This document shows, one piece after another, positions 54,540 through 64,000 of a DNA stretch of 64,000 bases; within the stretch, counting starts at the first letter, position 1, and every line of letters starts with the position of its first letter. The stretch comes from Allobosea caraganae (GTDB taxonomy: Bacteria; Pseudomonadota; Alphaproteobacteria; Rhizobiales; Beijerinckiaceae). The notes under the pieces were generated by a model, which was not told the origin of the DNA, did not search any database, and saw only the letters and a list, made by a program, of their open reading frames with translations. The position numbers were made by a program, and so were the translations under genes. The stretch lies in the NCBI RefSeq assembly GCF_003351345.1, contig NZ_QQTO01000021.1, positions 186,001 through 250,000 of the forward strand, read 5' to 3'.

Positions 54540-55565
54540 TCACTGGAAGGGCGGGGTGAAGAGCAGGCCGCCCTTGCTCCAGAGCTGGTTCTGGCCGCGC
54601 TCCATCTTCAGGGCCGAGCCCATGCCGACGGTGCGCTCGAAGCTCTCGCCGTAATTGCCGACCTGCTTGATCGCCTTGTACATCCAGTCGTCGGGCAGGC
54701 CCATCATGGCTCCGAAGCCGCCCTCGGCGCCGAGCAGGCGACGGACTTCCGAGTTCTTCGAATTGGCCTTCATCTCGTCGACATTGGCGGAGGTCACGCC
54801 GAGCGCCTCGGCGGCGATCATGCCGTTCAGCACCCAGCGCACGATCAGCTGCCAGCGCTCGTCGCCCCAGCGGGTGACCGGGCCCTGCGGGTCGTTCGAG
54901 ATCGGCTGGGTCAGGATGACGTGGTCGCCCGGGACCTTGAGCTTGACGCGCTGGCCGGCGAGGGCGCCGACGCCGGCGGTATAGGCGTCGCAGCGGCCGG
55001 AATCATAGGCGGCGATGGCGTCGTCGTTCTTCTGGAAGTTGGTGATGGTGACCTTGAGGTTGCGCTCGCGGAACCAGTCGGCGGCGTTCTTCTCCTCGGT
55101 CGAGCCGGCGGCGACGCAGACCGAGGCGCCGTCGAGATCGGCCGCCGTCTTGGCGTTGGTCGACTTGCGGACGATGAAGGTCTGGCCCTCGTAGAAGTTG
55201 ATGCCCTGGAAGTTCAGGCCGAGCGTGGCGTTGCGCGAGAAGGTGATGGTCGAGTTGCGCGAGAGCACGTCGACCTGGCCCGATTGCAGGATCGGCCAGC
55301 GCTGCTGCACCGAAGTCGGCGTGTACTTGACCTTGCTGGCGTCGCCGAGGACGGCGGCTGCCAGCGCCCGGCAATAGTCGACGTCGATGCCGCTCCACTC
55401 GCCCTTGTCGTTGGCGAAGGAGAAGCCGGGCAGGCCGAGATGCACGCCGCATTCGAGATTCCCGCGCGCCTTGATCGCATCGAGCGTCGGGCTGGGCGCG
55501 AGCTGTTGCGCCGTGGCGGTCGAGGCGCCGCCGGCAAGGAGCAGCGCCGCAATCAGATATCTCAT
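54540..55565 (-). CDS. aapJ: general L-amino-acid ABC transporter binding protein (AapJ)
   Basis: A 341-residue SBP of the AapJ/BztA type with a Sec signal peptide (about 1-19, ending TATAQ). The start TLDAIKARGNLECGVHLGLPGFS and the segment GVDVDYCRALAAA-like (here GIDVDYCRALAAA) are hallmarks. It binds a broad range of L-amino acids in known relatives. It is the first gene of aapJQM. Unlike most binding-protein genes here, no long hairpin follows it. Confidence 0.93.
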   Translation of the reverse strand: MRYLIAALLLAGGASTATAQQLAPSPTLDAIKARGNLECGVHLGLPGFSFANDKGEWSGIDVDYCRALAAAVLGDASKVKYTPTSVQQRWPILQSGQVDVLSRNSTITFSRNATLGLNFQGINFYEGQTFIVRKSTNAKTAADLDGASVCVAAGSTEEKNAADWFRERNLKVTITNFQKNDDAIAAYDSGRCDAYTAGVGALAGQRVKLKVPGDHVILTQPISNDPQGPVTRWGDERWQLIVRWVLNGMIAAEALGVTSANVDEMKANSKNSEVRRLLGAEGGFGAMMGLPDDWMYKAIKQVGNYGESFERTVGMGSALKMERGQNQLWSKGGLLFTPPFQ

Positions 55566-55686
55566 GATGTGTTCCCCGGTTTTTTGATGCGCTTTTGAGG
55601 CTGCGCTGCGCGACTATGCAACAGACAGGCCGCAGCCGGTAGCTCGCCTTTCGGCACAGTCGGTTTGGGATCGCAGCCCATCCTCG

Positions 55687-55816
55687 CCGTCATTGCGAGG
55701 AGGCATAGCCGACGAAGCAACCCAGGGGGACCGGGTGAGCGAGACGCCCCTGGGTTGCTTCGCTGAGCCTGTACTCGGGCTTGCCGAAGGCAAGACCCGG
55801 GTGCTCGCAATGACGG
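55687..55816. repeat. palindromic repeat
   Basis: A longer relative of 7749-7832. CCGTCATTGCGAG and CTCGCAATGACGG bound it. Inner arms are GAAGCAACCCAGGGG/CCCCTGGGTTGCTTC, and the right side carries an extra nested hairpin (TCGGGCTTGCCGAAGGC... region). It lies between aapJ and the M20 gene; the rest of the 271-base gap has no recognisable gene. Confidence 0.87.
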
Positions 55817-55836
55817 CGAGGACGGGGCCAGCAGCT

Positions 55837-57255
55837 TCAGGCCACCGACATGGTGAGCGGTGGTTTCACCTCGGTGGGGAGCGGCGAGATGTAGCCCTCC
55901 GCGCCGACGCGGGCCTTGAGGTCGGCCTTGGCGGCTTCCATCAGCGCGGGATTCGAGAGCACGGCGGCGCCCGTTGCCGCCATCGCCTTGGCGACCTGGA
56001 TCATGGCCTTGTGCGCGGCGGGAGCCTTGCCTTGCGCCACGACCTGCCAGGTGTGGAAGGGCGTACCGATCGCGACCGTCGGGGCATGGGCCTGCACGGT
56101 CGGCACCACCCAGCTGACGTCGCCGACATCGGTCGAGCCGATCATCGGGTTGCGCGGCGCATCCAGAGGCACGGTGAAGTCGGCCAGCGGCGCGTCGGTC
56201 TGGGCCAGGCCGATCGAGCGCCAGGACGAGGCGATCTCCTGCGGCGACAGCGTCGCGCGGATCTGGCGGGCGAAGTCCTTGTCGGCATCGTCGAAATGCG
56301 GCGGGCCGAGCTCTTCGAGGATATCGTGCATGGCGTGCTCGAGCGGGCCGTTGCCGACGACGTTCGAGACGGCGCTGACGATGCGCATCTCCATCTTGGT
56401 CTCGGTCATCAGCGCCGCGCCCTCGGCGATCTTGCGGACGCGCTGGACCAGTTCGAGCATGCCCGGCAGGTCGCGGGCGCGGATCGAATAGCGCACGCGG
56501 GCATGGGCCTGCACGACGTTGGGCGCGATGCCGCCGGTGTCGAGCAGGGCGTAGTGGACCCGCGCGTCGCTCGGCATGTGCTCGCGCATGTAGTTGACGC
56601 CGACATTCATCAGCTCGACGGCGTCGAGCGCGCTGCGGCCGAGATGCGGCGAGGCGGCGGCATGGGCGGCGCGGCCGGTGAAGACGAAATCGGCGCGGGT
56701 ATTGGCGAGCGAGAGCGGCGGGGTGACCTCCCAGAAGCTCGACGGGTGCCAGGAGATCGCGACGTCGGCGTCCTCAAAAGCGCCGGCGCGGACCATGAAG
56801 GCCTTGGCGGCCCCGCCTTCTTCCGCCGGGCAGCCATAGTAGCGCACGCGGCCGGGGATCTTGTTCTCGGCGAGCCAGTCCTTCATCGCGGTGGCGGCGA
56901 GCAGTGCCGCAGAACCGAGCAGGTTGTGCCCGCAACCGTGGCCGTGGCCGCCATCCTCGATCGGGGCGTGCTGGGCTACTCCCGCCTCCTGGCTCAGGCC
57001 GGGCAGCGCATCGTACTCGCCGAGGAAGGCGATGACCGGGCCGCCTTCGCCGGCCTCGCCGATCACGGCTGTGGGAATCTCGGCGACGTTCTCGGTGATC
57101 CGGAAGCCCTGATGGCGCAATTCGGCGACATGTTCGGCGACCGAGCGCGCCTCGGTGTAGCAGACCTCGGGCATGCCCCAGACCCGCTCGCTCAGCGCGA
57201 TGAAGCGCTCCTTGCTGGCATCGACATGGCGCCAGAGATCGTTTCGGTTGTCCAT
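55837..57255 (-). CDS. M20-family amidohydrolase (AbgB-like)
   Basis: A 472-residue metal-dependent amidohydrolase/peptidase of the M20D group, related to aminobenzoyl-glutamate hydrolase subunit B and aminoacylases. Zinc-site motifs are visible in GHGHGCGHN, CPAEEGGAAK and a late PTVAIGTPFHTW segment. Its substrates in known relatives are N-acyl or amide-linked amino acids. ATG 57255 begins MDNRNDLW. It is divergent from a Dpp-type ABC operon, so it may hydrolyse what that transporter imports (inference). Confidence 0.88.
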   Translation of the reverse strand: MDNRNDLWRHVDASKERFIALSERVWGMPEVCYTEARSVAEHVAELRHQGFRITENVAEIPTAVIGEAGEGGPVIAFLGEYDALPGLSQEAGVAQHAPIEDGGHGHGCGHNLLGSAALLAATAMKDWLAENKIPGRVRYYGCPAEEGGAAKAFMVRAGAFEDADVAISWHPSSFWEVTPPLSLANTRADFVFTGRAAHAAASPHLGRSALDAVELMNVGVNYMREHMPSDARVHYALLDTGGIAPNVVQAHARVRYSIRARDLPGMLELVQRVRKIAEGAALMTETKMEMRIVSAVSNVVGNGPLEHAMHDILEELGPPHFDDADKDFARQIRATLSPQEIASSWRSIGLAQTDAPLADFTVPLDAPRNPMIGSTDVGDVSWVVPTVQAHAPTVAIGTPFHTWQVVAQGKAPAAHKAMIQVAKAMAATGAAVLSNPALMEAAKADLKARVGAEGYISPLPTEVKPPLTMSVA

Positions 57256-57364
57256 TTTAGTCTCACGGTGATGAGGAACGCGCCATTTGAGCAATTGGTG
57301 TGCCAGCCGTCCAGCGACTGGAGGGCGTAACGTCAACCGTTGCGCTGCACAATTGACGCATCGG

Positions 57365-57381
57365 TTGGCACATGCCTTGCT
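57365..57381 (+). promoter_or_regulatory. sigma-54 (RpoN) promoter
   Basis: TTGGCACATGCCTTGCT matches the -24/-12 consensus TGGCAC-N5-TTGC exactly, with GG and GC separated by 10 bases. It faces the binding-protein gene whose ATG is at 57453. Upstream, CAATTGGTGTGC (57292-57303) and GCACAATTG (57347-57355) form an inverted repeat that may be an activator site. Confidence 0.75.
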
Positions 57382-57452
57382 CTCGGGTCTCGGGGAAATG
57401 AGGGCTGAAGCCCTCGCGAGGTTACGTGGGTCTGAGGACCAGTGGAGGTTCC

Positions 57453-59240
57453 ATGAACGAGCATAAGCTGCAGAAACTGATCGATGATGTGAAGGACGGA
57501 GGCCTGTCGCGGCGCTCGTTCATGCGGAAGGTGGTGGCTGCAGGCATCGCCGCTCCGATCGCCAGCCAGATGCTCGTCTGGAACGGCGTGGCGATGGCGC
57601 AGGCGTCGCTGCCCTACAAGCCGACCAAGGCCGGCGGCGGCGGCCCGCTGAAGCTCCTGCTCTGGCAGGCGCCGACGCTGCTGAACCCGCATTTCGCCAG
57701 CGGCACCAAGGACCAGATCGCCTCGCGCATCTTCTTCGAGCCGCTCGCCGGCTGGGACAAGGAGGGCAACCTCACCCCGCAGCTCGCCGCGGAGGTTCCG
57801 ACCAGGGCGAATGGCGGGCTTTCCGCCGATGGCAAGGAGGTGATCTGGAAGCTGAAGCCGGGCGTCAAATGGCATGACGGCAAGCCGCTCACCGCCGACG
57901 ACGTCGTGTTTACCTGGGAATATGCCGCCGATCCGGCGACCGCCGCCTACACCACCGGCGCCTACACCGACATCAAGGTCGAGAAGATCGACGACCTGAC
58001 CGTCAAGGTCATCTTCAAGCAGCCGACGCCGTTCTGGGCCGACGCCTTCGTCGGCGTGACCGGCCAGATCCTGCCGAAGCATCATTTCGGCGAGTACAAG
58101 GGCGCCAAGTCGCGCGAGGCGCCGGCCAACCTGAAGCCGGTCGGCACCGGCCCCTACAAGTTCGTCGACTTCAAGCCGGGCGATATCCTGACCGGCGAGC
58201 GCTTCGCCGACTACCACGTCAAGAACCAGCCGCATTTCGACACGCTGGAGGTCAAGGGCGGCGGCGACGCGGTCTCGGCGGCGCGCGCCGTGCTGCAGAC
58301 TGCCGAGTTCGACTATGCCTGGAACCTGCAGGTCGAGGACGAAGTGCTGAAGCGCATGGAGACCGGCGGCCGCGGCAAGGTCAGCACCGTGGTCTCGGGC
58401 GATATCGAGTTCATCATCCTCAACACCACCGACCCCTGGACCGAGGTCGACGGCGAGCGCTCCAGCGTCAAGACCAAGCACCCGACCCTGACGGACCCGA
58501 AGGTGCGCGAGGCGATCAACCTGCTGATCGACCGCGAGTCGGTGCAGAAGTTCATCTACGGCCGTGGTGGCATCGCGACGGCGAGCTTCGTCAACGAGCC
58601 GAAGCAGTTCAAGTCGCAGAAGCTGAAATACGAGTTCAACATCGACAAGGCGAACAAGATCCTCGACGACGCCGGCTACAAGCGCGGCTCCGACGGCATC
58701 CGCGAGAAGGACGGCAAGAAGCTCAAATACGTCTTCCAGACCTCGATCAACGCCCCGCGCCAGAAGACGCAGGCGATCATCAAGCAGGCCTGCCAGAAGG
58801 CCGGCATCGACCTCGAGCTGAAGTCGGTGACCGCCTCGGTCTTCTTCTCGTCGGACGTGGCGAACCCCGACACCTACACCAAGCTCTATGTCGACATGGA
58901 GATGTACACCACCACGCAGCCGCAGCCCGATCCCGAGCGCTTCCTCAACCAGTTCGCCTCGTGGGAGGTCGCCACGAAGGAGAACAAGTGGCTCGGCCGC
59001 AACGTCTCGCGCTACTCCGATCCGGCGGCCGACGAGGCCTACAAGGCGGCGCAGAAGGAGCTCGACCCGGCCAAGCGGGCAGCGCTCCTGATCAAGGTCA
59101 ACGAGATCTTCTGCGAGGCGAACGTGATCCTGCCGCTGCTGTCGCGCACCCGCGTCGCCGCGGCCGTGAACAACCTGGCGCATGACCATAGCGGCTGGGA
59201 CGTCGACACCTGGAACCTCGCGGCCTGGTATCGCACCTGA
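57453..59240 (+). CDS. ABC transporter substrate-binding protein, family 5
   Basis: A 595-residue SBP_bac_5 protein. A long twin-arginine-like N-terminus (GGLSRRSFMRKVVAAGIAA, cleavage near AMAQA) precedes the mature domain. GVKWHDGKPLTADDVVFTWEY and VGTGPYKFVDFKPGD are typical. ATG 57453 has GGAGG upstream. It is the first gene of a binding protein-permease-permease-fused ATPase operon, transcribed from a sigma-54-type promoter, which points to nitrogen control and a peptide or amide substrate. Two strong hairpins follow its stop. Confidence 0.92.
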   Translation: MNEHKLQKLIDDVKDGGLSRRSFMRKVVAAGIAAPIASQMLVWNGVAMAQASLPYKPTKAGGGGPLKLLLWQAPTLLNPHFASGTKDQIASRIFFEPLAGWDKEGNLTPQLAAEVPTRANGGLSADGKEVIWKLKPGVKWHDGKPLTADDVVFTWEYAADPATAAYTTGAYTDIKVEKIDDLTVKVIFKQPTPFWADAFVGVTGQILPKHHFGEYKGAKSREAPANLKPVGTGPYKFVDFKPGDILTGERFADYHVKNQPHFDTLEVKGGGDAVSAARAVLQTAEFDYAWNLQVEDEVLKRMETGGRGKVSTVVSGDIEFIILNTTDPWTEVDGERSSVKTKHPTLTDPKVREAINLLIDRESVQKFIYGRGGIATASFVNEPKQFKSQKLKYEFNIDKANKILDDAGYKRGSDGIREKDGKKLKYVFQTSINAPRQKTQAIIKQACQKAGIDLELKSVTASVFFSSDVANPDTYTKLYVDMEMYTTTQPQPDPERFLNQFASWEVATKENKWLGRNVSRYSDPAADEAYKAAQKELDPAKRAALLIKVNEIFCEANVILPLLSRTRVAAAVNNLAHDHSGWDVDTWNLAAWYRT

Positions 59241-59249
59241 GCATGGCGA

Positions 59250-59288
59250 CGCCCGTCGCGGAACCGTAACGCACTTCCGCGACGGGCG
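59250..59288 (+). terminator. first intercistronic hairpin after the binding-protein gene
   Basis: CGCCCGTCGCGGAA and TTCCGCGACGGGCG form a perfect 14-base stem with an 11-base loop. There is no T-tract, so it is more likely an mRNA-stabilising or partly terminating element than a full stop. Confidence 0.75.
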
Positions 59289-59294
59289 GGACCG

Positions 59295-59333
59295 CCGCTT
59301 CATCGACCCGGCTCGGCCGGATCGATGAAGCGG
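59295..59333 (+). terminator. second intercistronic hairpin after the binding-protein gene
   Basis: CCGCTTCATCGA and TCGATGAAGCGG form a perfect 12-base stem, six bases after the first hairpin, with a GC-rich loop. Again no T-tract. Both hairpins lie between the binding-protein and permease genes. Confidence 0.75.
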
Positions 59334-59403
59334 GTGGCAGCATGGCCCTTCCGAGCCGCCGGCCCAGCCTGCGGCTCACGCCCAACGATAAAGAGATATC
59401 TCC

Positions 59404-60363
59404 ATGGCGACCTATCTCATCCGGCGATTATTGATCGCCATTCCCAGCCTCCTGGCCATCAGCCTGATCCTGTTCACGGTTCTGGCGCTGGCCCCGGGCG
59501 ATCCGTTCGAGGAACTCGCGACCAATCCCAACGTACCGCCCGAGGTGCGCGCCGCGCTGCGGGCCAAGTTCGGCATCGATGACCCGGTGATGGTGCGCTA
59601 TTTCCGCTGGCTCGCCGCGATGGCGCAGGGCGACTGGGGCTTCTCCTTCGCCAGCCGCATCAACGTCGACTCCCTCATCCTGCAGCGCGTGCCGACCACG
59701 CTCTTCGTCGTCGGCTCCTCGCAGCTGCTCGCGCTGGCGATCGCGCTTCCGGTCGGCATCTACGCGGCGACGCGGCCGTATTCGCTCTTCGACCAGATCG
59801 CCAACACGCTCGCCTTCGTCGGCTTCTCGCTGCCGACCTTCTTCACCGGCCTGCTCTTCATCCTGCTGTTCTCGATCTACCTGGACTGGCTGCCCTTCGT
59901 CTATCGCTCCGACATCGCCGCGACCGGCTGGCGCTGGTACTGGGAGATGCTGCGGCAGGCGATCATGCCGATCACGGTGCTCGGCCTGTTCCAGGCGGCC
60001 TCCTATACGCGCTACGTGCGCTCGGCCGTGCTCGACGTGGTCAGGCTCGACTACGTCACGACGGCGCGGGCCAAGGGCCTGAGCGAGCAGAAGGTGACGA
60101 TCCGCCACGTCGCGCGCAACGCGCTGATCCCGGTCGTCACGCTCGTCGCGCTGCAGATGCCCGCCGTGTTCGGCGGCGCCATCGTCACCGAGCAGATCTT
60201 CCGGGTCCCCGGCATCGGCTCGCTGCTGATCAGCGCCATCCTCTCCAACGACACCCCGGTGGTGATGGCGGTGACCTTCGTCTTCGCCTGCCTCGTCGTC
60301 CTCTTCAACCTCATTGCGGATTTGCTTTATGGCTGGCTCGACCCTCGCATCTCCTTCCGCTGA
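59404..60363 (+). CDS. ABC transporter permease (DppB type)
   Basis: A 319-residue permease with the start MATYLIRRLLIAIPSLLAIS, about six helices and the EAA-loop segment YVTTARAKGLSEQKVTIRH. It is 163 bases downstream of the binding-protein gene, beyond the two hairpins. The next permease gene starts 35 bases before its stop. Confidence 0.93.
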   Translation: MATYLIRRLLIAIPSLLAISLILFTVLALAPGDPFEELATNPNVPPEVRAALRAKFGIDDPVMVRYFRWLAAMAQGDWGFSFASRINVDSLILQRVPTTLFVVGSSQLLALAIALPVGIYAATRPYSLFDQIANTLAFVGFSLPTFFTGLLFILLFSIYLDWLPFVYRSDIAATGWRWYWEMLRQAIMPITVLGLFQAASYTRYVRSAVLDVVRLDYVTTARAKGLSEQKVTIRHVARNALIPVVTLVALQMPAVFGGAIVTEQIFRVPGIGSLLISAILSNDTPVVMAVTFVFACLVVLFNLIADLLYGWLDPRISFR

Positions 60364-61270
60364 ACCGGCCGTGGCCGCGTCGGCGCGGGGCGTGTCGGTC
60401 TCGCCGGCGCGCGAGACCTGGCGCCGCTTCCGCCGCCACCGCCTGGCGATGATCAGCGCGCTCGTGCTCGGCATGCTCATCCTCGGCGTCGTCGTCGGGC
60501 CGTTCCTGTGGCCGGTGGCGATCAACGAGATCGACTTCTCGGCACAGCTGCAGGGCCCGTCCTGGGCCCATCCGTTCGGCACCGACGATCTCGGCCAGGA
60601 CATCCTGGCCCGGATGATCTATGGCGGGCGCATCTCGCTGGCGGTCGGCCTTGCGGCCATGGTCGTGGCCACGTTCGTCGGCGTCATCGTCGGCGCGCTC
60701 GCCGGCATGTCGCGGCGCGCGCTCGACCCGTTCCTGATGTGGGTGACGGACCTGTTCCTGTCGCTGCCGCAGCTGCCGCTGCTGCTGCTGGTGATCTACC
60801 TGTTCCGCGAGCAGCTCAAGGCGGTGTTCGGCCTGGAGGGCGGCGTCTTCGTCCTGATCGTCGTCGTCATCGGCGGCCTGCGCTGGATGCCGGTGGCGCG
60901 GCTGGTCCGGGCGCAGTTCTTCTCGCTGCGCGAGAAGGAATTCGTCGAGGCGGCCAAGGCGTCGGGCGCGACGAGCTGGCGCCAGATGGTCCACCACATC
61001 CTGCCCAACGCGATCGGCCCGGTCATCGTCGCCGCCACGATCGAGGTCTCGTCCGCCATCATCGCGGAATCGACGCTCTCCTTCCTCGGCCTCGGCTTCC
61101 CGCCTGACATCCCGACCTGGGGGCGGCTCCTGTTCGACGCGAAGGACCAGCTCGACGTCGCCCCGCATTGGGCGATGTTCCCAGGCGCCGCAATTTTCCT
61201 TACGGTGCTCTCCATCAACTTCATCGGCGACGGCCTGCGCGATGCGCTCGACCCTCGTCGCGTGATCTGA
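60329..61270 (+). CDS. ABC transporter permease (DppC type)
   Basis: A 313-residue permease of the DppC/OppC group. An N-terminal cytoplasmic stretch (ARETWRRFRRHRLAM) is followed by the GTDDLGQDILARMI motif, the EAA-loop segment AAKASGATSWRQMVHHILPN and ESTLSFLGLGFPP. ATG 60329 lies inside the end of the upstream permease gene, an overlap of 35 bases, suggesting translational coupling. Confidence 0.92.
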   Translation: MAGSTLASPSAEPAVAASARGVSVSPARETWRRFRRHRLAMISALVLGMLILGVVVGPFLWPVAINEIDFSAQLQGPSWAHPFGTDDLGQDILARMIYGGRISLAVGLAAMVVATFVGVIVGALAGMSRRALDPFLMWVTDLFLSLPQLPLLLLVIYLFREQLKAVFGLEGGVFVLIVVVIGGLRWMPVARLVRAQFFSLREKEFVEAAKASGATSWRQMVHHILPNAIGPVIVAATIEVSSAIIAESTLSFLGLGFPPDIPTWGRLLFDAKDQLDVAPHWAMFPGAAIFLTVLSINFIGDGLRDALDPRRVI

Positions 61271-61295
61271 CAATCGAAACGACCGGAAACCGCAC

Positions 61296-63149
<1,854 letters not shown>

Positions 63150-63181
63150 GCCGCTTTCGATCGTCTGGAGCGAAGCCATCG

Positions 63182-63211
63182 AGGCCCGGCATGGGATCCC
63201 ATGCCGGGCCT
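63182..63211. terminator. bidirectional terminator palindrome
   Basis: A perfect 30-base palindrome centred on GGGATCCC, with AGGCCCGGCAT arms, followed by TTCGCTTC on the plus strand. It lies between the fused ATPase gene and the convergent beta-lactamase-like gene. Confidence 0.8.
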
Positions 63212-63230
63212 TTCGCTTCAGGCGCTCCGC

Positions 63231-64000
63231 TCAGCGCAGTACCTGCGAGGCGCAGCAGAAGTCGCGGACCGCGAGGGCCGGGGCCGGGTTCTTCAGGTGG
63301 CAGACCGAGTTGGGCTGCTGCGGCAGCGAGGGGCGCTCCAGCGTGTAGGCCTTGCATTGCGGCTCGTCCTCGCAGGCCTTGCGACAGACGTCCCCCTTCA
63401 TCTCCCGCGTCAGGATAAAGCTGCGGTAGTCATTGCCGGGCCGGTTGGTGCTGTAGTCGAGCTTGGCTTGCGGCGCAGGGCGCGGCAGCTCCGCCTCGAC
63501 CGGCAGCGACGCCTTCCACATCTCGTGCTCGAGGTCTTCGCCAAGCCCGTCGATCGATGGCGAGGCGTTCATGGCGAAGCCAATGCCGCTGCCCCAATAG
63601 ACGAAGCGCGCCATGAACTGATAGTTCAGCGTGGAGCTACCCCAGGTCCAGACGCCGGAGTGCACGGCGCTGTAGCTGTCATCCTCGTTGTGCCGCAGCC
63701 TGGTTCCGACGCTGTAGAACCAGCGATCGCCGAGATCCACTTTTGGCCAGTCGCGCGGGCCGGTCTTGAGCAGGCCGAAGCGGGGTTCGAAATGACGCAT
63801 GAACAGGGCCATGTCTCTGGCGGAGATGATCCAGCCGGCCCATGACGACATGAAGGGCTGGACGAGGCTGATATGGGCCGCGCCGGCGCCGGCCGGCTCC
63901 AGCACGAGCCGGCGGCAAGCCTCCTCATAGGGCTGGCCCGTGACCTGCTCGACGATCAGGCCGAGCACCTGGAAATTCTTGTTCTCGTACTGGTGCTTGC
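63231..64000 (-). CDS. beta-lactamase-family serine hydrolase with C-terminal PAN-like domain, 5' end outside window
   Basis: The visible 256 residues are the C-terminal part; the frame is open to the window edge, so the catalytic Ser-x-x-Lys is not seen. FQVLGLIVEQVTGQPYEEACRRLVLEP and SSWAGWIISARDMALFMRHF are typical of class C beta-lactamase-like hydrolases and D-peptidases. The last 70 or so residues have a cysteine pattern (CRKACEDEPQCKAYTL, VCHLKN, FCCAS) like PAN/apple domains, which bind proteins or carbohydrates. It is probably exported or envelope-associated, but the N-terminus is missing. Substrate unknown. Confidence 0.8.
   Translation of the reverse strand, partial: KHQYENKNFQVLGLIVEQVTGQPYEEACRRLVLEPAGAGAAHISLVQPFMSSWAGWIISARDMALFMRHFEPRFGLLKTGPRDWPKVDLGDRWFYSVGTRLRHNEDDSYSAVHSGVWTWGSSTLNYQFMARFVYWGSGIGFAMNASPSIDGLGEDLEHEMWKASLPVEAELPRPAPQAKLDYSTNRPGNDYRSFILTREMKGDVCRKACEDEPQCKAYTLERPSLPQQPNSVCHLKNPAPALAVRDFCCASQVLR

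Noticed and set aside
55590..55640. Possible second sigma-54 promoter before aapJ (minus strand CGGCCTGTCTGTTGCA)
   Set aside because: The -12 part and spacing fit, but the -24 part has only GGC of TGGCAC. Too weak to annotate.

Overview
The window is high-GC DNA with dense operons, frequent ATGA-type stop/start overlaps, many GntR/FCD regulators, TRAP and ABC importers, an Aap-type amino-acid transporter and a thiOSGE operon under a TPP riboswitch. This fits an alphaproteobacterium of the Hyphomicrobiales (Rhizobiales), perhaps a Bosea-like soil or plant-associated genus; the genus is an inference only. I see no rRNA, tRNA, CRISPR array, transposase or phage gene. Several families of short palindromic repeats are scattered between genes, and some lie inside genes.

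Layout. 1-1964: end of an OmpR-type response regulator and its sensor kinase. 1999-5208: TPP riboswitch and thiO-thiS-thiG-thiE. 5385-11593 (minus strand): gntR, dctQ, dctM, dctP and two enolase-superfamily genes, a sugar-acid uptake and dehydration operon. 11876-16820 (minus): a GntR regulator, a 2-hydroxyacid dehydrogenase and a complete polar amino-acid ABC transporter, divergent from a third enolase-superfamily gene and an SDR (17041-19018). 19249-20790: Na+/H+ antiporter. 20957-28018 (minus): two Gfo/Idh oxidoreductases, a GntR regulator with two identical operator palindromes, a TRAP transporter and an SDR. 28268-29458 (minus): an orphan ABC binding protein. 29670-36624: LacI regulator, TIM-barrel isomerase, Gfo/Idh oxidoreductase and a ribose-type ABC transporter.

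37282-47537 is the most distinctive operon: a phosphonate monoester hydrolase, two tandem SBP_bac_5 binding proteins, a complete Dpp-type ABC transporter and an NPP-type phosphodiesterase. It reads as an uptake and intracellular hydrolysis system for a phosphonate or phosphate ester. 47561-48325: two related small lipoproteins. 48473-51278 (minus): a PotABC-like transporter lacking a binding protein, preceded by a possible leader peptide and a divergent GntR gene. 52305-55565 (minus): aapJQM without aapP. 55837-57255 (minus): M20 amidohydrolase. 57453-63149: a Dpp-type operon with a close match to a sigma-54 promoter. 63231-64000 (minus): a beta-lactamase-like protein with a C-terminal PAN-like domain, cut by the window edge.

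Main theme: this is a nutrient-scavenging region in which most binding-protein genes are followed at once by a long hairpin or palindromic repeat. Such structures probably set differential expression of binding protein versus membrane components. Repeats have also entered the thi genes in frame.
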